Shown: piece by piece, positions 62,425 through 64,000 of the stretch
How the letters are laid out: every line of letters starts with the position of its first letter
How positions within the stretch are numbered: position 1 is the stretch's first letter
Notes under the pieces: generated by a model
What the model was told of the DNA's origin: nothing
Database searches by the model: none
The model's input: the letters and a program-made list of their open reading frames with translations, nothing else
Origin: Paragonimus skrjabini miyazakii
Lineage: Eukaryota > Platyhelminthes > Trematoda > Plagiorchiida > Troglotrematidae
Reading direction: 5' to 3'
NCBI GenBank assembly: GCA_014338405.1
Contig: JTDE01002864.1
Coordinates: 24,137 to 88,136 of the forward strand
Length of the DNA stretch: 64,000 nt
Made by a program: the position numbers and the translations under genes

Positions 62425-62586
62425 GACTCAGAGGGGTATCAGGTAGTTTGGAATCACGAGGTTAACTGTGAGGAGTTCGCGATGTCTATTGAACACACTG
62501 TGCCATCGAGATGGAATAAGCCACTTACACCGGGAACTCCAAAATACTTTTCCATCTCATCCGATGGGCGGGTGGTAAGAAGCCAG
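62425..62586 (+). CDS. Candidate internal exon, hypothetical protein
   Basis: Acceptor gccgaagtattcag at 62424 and donor CAG|GTATGA at 62587 bound 162 bases (54 codons), phases 0 and 0, compatible with 61845-62111. The peptide reads DSEGYQVVWNHEVNCEEFAM, then SIEHTVPSRWNKPLTPGTP and YFSISSDGRVVRSQ. The last part resembles a beta-strand segment, but no domain is assigned. Confidence 0.37.
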
Positions 62587-62912
62587 GTATGACTAAGACA
62601 TCGTATGAAGCTAATGGTGAGTCTATTTACAACCTGTGGAAACGGTCAGGAAGCCAGAATGTGCACTTTTAACACCACCTCAACCGGTCACCCTCGGGGT
62701 TAAATACATCTTCGGGTACCTACTGTACGTATTGATCTTTCGAACTTTATCACCCTCAGAAACCACAGTTTCACTTGAGATCAAGTCGTTGAAATGCGAT
62801 ATGGCATTTAGCCCAGCTGAATTCTTCTGTGGTGTTTTTATGGATGGGGAACCAGCCTTAGTCGAGAGTTTGACGGTTCTGTTCCGGAAAGTTCTGGTAG
62901 GTGAAGTTCCAG

Positions 62913-63071
62913 ATGGCTGCTTTTTGTCTAAAACCACCTTCAGTTTCAAAAGATCCACACACTTCTCGTGTTAATCGCAGAAGGATTAGCTTGAGTACTG
63001 TTGTATCGTGGCTGCTTGCACTCGTTGAATTTCGTAGAGTGAGCGTGAGAAGGAAGTTTAATTTTGCCTAG
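62913..63071 (+). CDS. Weak candidate terminal exon, hypothetical protein
   Basis: Acceptor ggtgaagttccag at 62912, phase 0, leads to 52 codons and a TAG at 63069-63071. The peptide holds ISLSTVVSWLLALVEF near its end, a possible short membrane-spanning segment, followed by the basic RRVSVRRK. A competing plus frame (62636-62974) and a minus frame (62958-62680) overlap it. No polyadenylation hexamer was seen close downstream. Confidence 0.2.
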   Translation: MAAFCLKPPSVSKDPHTSRVNRRRISLSTVVSWLLALVEFRRVSVRRKFNFA

Positions 63072-64000
63072 GCACATCTTCACATATATATATAATATGT
63101 ACGAGTAGGTTGCATACCTTAGATATTTACTATGTCTAGATGAAGATTACGGTTACTAGTGTTACTCTCTTTACATCAGTCGCTAATTTTATGGGCTCGA
63201 GACTAGTAGCGGCTAAAAATGATAGCCGAATCAGGTCAGGTTTGTCACCATAACTTTAATGTGATCTCAGGATTCGTTTTTACTTATTCGTCTGATTCAC
63301 TCACCAATTTCTCAGACTTGACTTGACATCAGCTAAGTTAGACACCACTGCAAATCGAAAATAAGTATTTTGTGCACAGCTGTCTTCAATGACGCACGAC
63401 GGCAGTTAAACAAGTATTGACCTTTTAAACAAGCTACGTCAGCAGATAGTTTGACAATTCGAACGGTGGAATATAAAAACACTGAAGCTCTGGAATACAA
63501 AAGAAGGCGTGGAAGAAATTTGAATAGACAGCTATTTCACCGTCCACGGTAGGGTGCTTAAGAAGTGATCGCATACGAAATATACTTAACAGAGATGACA
63601 GACAACTTCTGTGAATAACGAAAGGCGATATATATTGTCAGTTAACAACCTCCTTCTGGATAATTCGGCAGCATTTGGATGAAAAAGTTTTTACAAGCCG
63701 GTACACTTTAATTGTACTTCCGCTAAGTATGCCCAAAATATAACCAACACATCACGAGTTGAGTTAATGGTGTCTATGGCGCAGTGAACGGTAAAATAAA
63801 CAGACAGACGCGGCGCGCTGAACCACCTCCTCGTGGTGCCGACTGGGCGGTCTCGGTGCAAACCTTGACCGGCTAAGTGTTCAGCAACTCCAGATAGGGC
63901 CAACCACTCTACCTGGTTTTAATCGTACTGGTTACAATCGATCAAGATAATGGAATTACCGCCGGCACCTCCGTGCAGGCAACTACCAGTACACAGGATA
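63072..64000. other. No gene recognised
   Basis: A short AT run lies at about 63085-63098 (atatatatataatat). The minus open stretch 63903-63691 has no recognised motif, though 63800-63900 is richer in G and C than the flanks. Confidence 0.4.

Noticed and set aside
43872..63071. Assigning the exon candidates to a named family (Meckelin, integrin, DSL ligand, laminin and others were considered)
   Set aside because: No motif order or diagnostic residues supported any of them, so the product is left as hypothetical.
1..64000. Bacterial-type features, CRISPR arrays, operons, phage or plasmid signals
   Set aside because: None seen. Gene density, splice-like signals and retroelement content are those of an animal nuclear genome.

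Overview
This is eukaryotic, gene-poor, AT-rich nuclear DNA. The best guess is a digenean flatworm, probably a blood fluke (schistosomatid). The evidence is the repeat content. There is a degraded CR1-type LINE, a 5'-truncated RTE-type LINE with a polypyrimidine tail ending in TGATGATGATG, two Penelope-like element ends and many copies of a tRNA-derived SINE. Retroelements with these protein signatures are typical of fluke genomes; the species call is inference. There are no operons, bacterial signals, CRISPR arrays or intact rRNA/tRNA genes. One run of exactly 100 Ns at 47665-47764 is a scaffold gap.

Layout. 1-14.5 kb: no gene seen; a SINE copy with an inverted head (3.1-3.4 kb), a tRNA-like fragment (6.6 kb) and the RTE pseudogene (7.7-8.65 kb). 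14.6 kb: a candidate cysteine-rich exon. 15.8 kb: two opposed tRNA-like fragments. 17.9-22.1 kb: three copies of an unclassified repeat (one inverted) around a nearly full-length SINE. 24.7-26.0 kb: two Penelope-like 3' ends in inverted orientation. 28.2-28.6 kb: a second SINE variant. 30.0-32.9 kb: a CR1 LINE on the minus strand, recognisable from endonuclease to reverse transcriptase C-terminus but full of stops and frameshifts. 35.5 kb: a second candidate cysteine-rich exon. 43.9-47.2 kb and 58.8-63.1 kb: clusters of plus-strand exon candidates, several with compatible reading phases. 49-52.2 kb and 59.9-60.1 kb: more SINE copies, two of them in inverted pairs.

Host genes. I recognise no host protein family. 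The best reading is that the window lies inside, or spans parts of, one or more plus-strand multi-exon genes with long introns. Candidate exons at 14571-14819 and 35487-35777 are both multiples of three, phase 1-1 and cysteine-rich, as secreted or membrane EGF/EB-like modules often are. Candidates at 43872-44207 (possible signal peptide), 45696-45917, 46859-47149, 61845-62111 and 62425-62586 join in phase 0. In DNA of this composition dozens of open stretches over 100 codons are expected by chance over six frames, so every host exon here is a splice-site-supported hypothesis, not an established gene.

No previously undescribed functional system could be shown. The most notable signals are the recurrent inverted SINE arrangements (one like a twin-priming product), the head-to-head Penelope pair, and the phase-compatible exon series.
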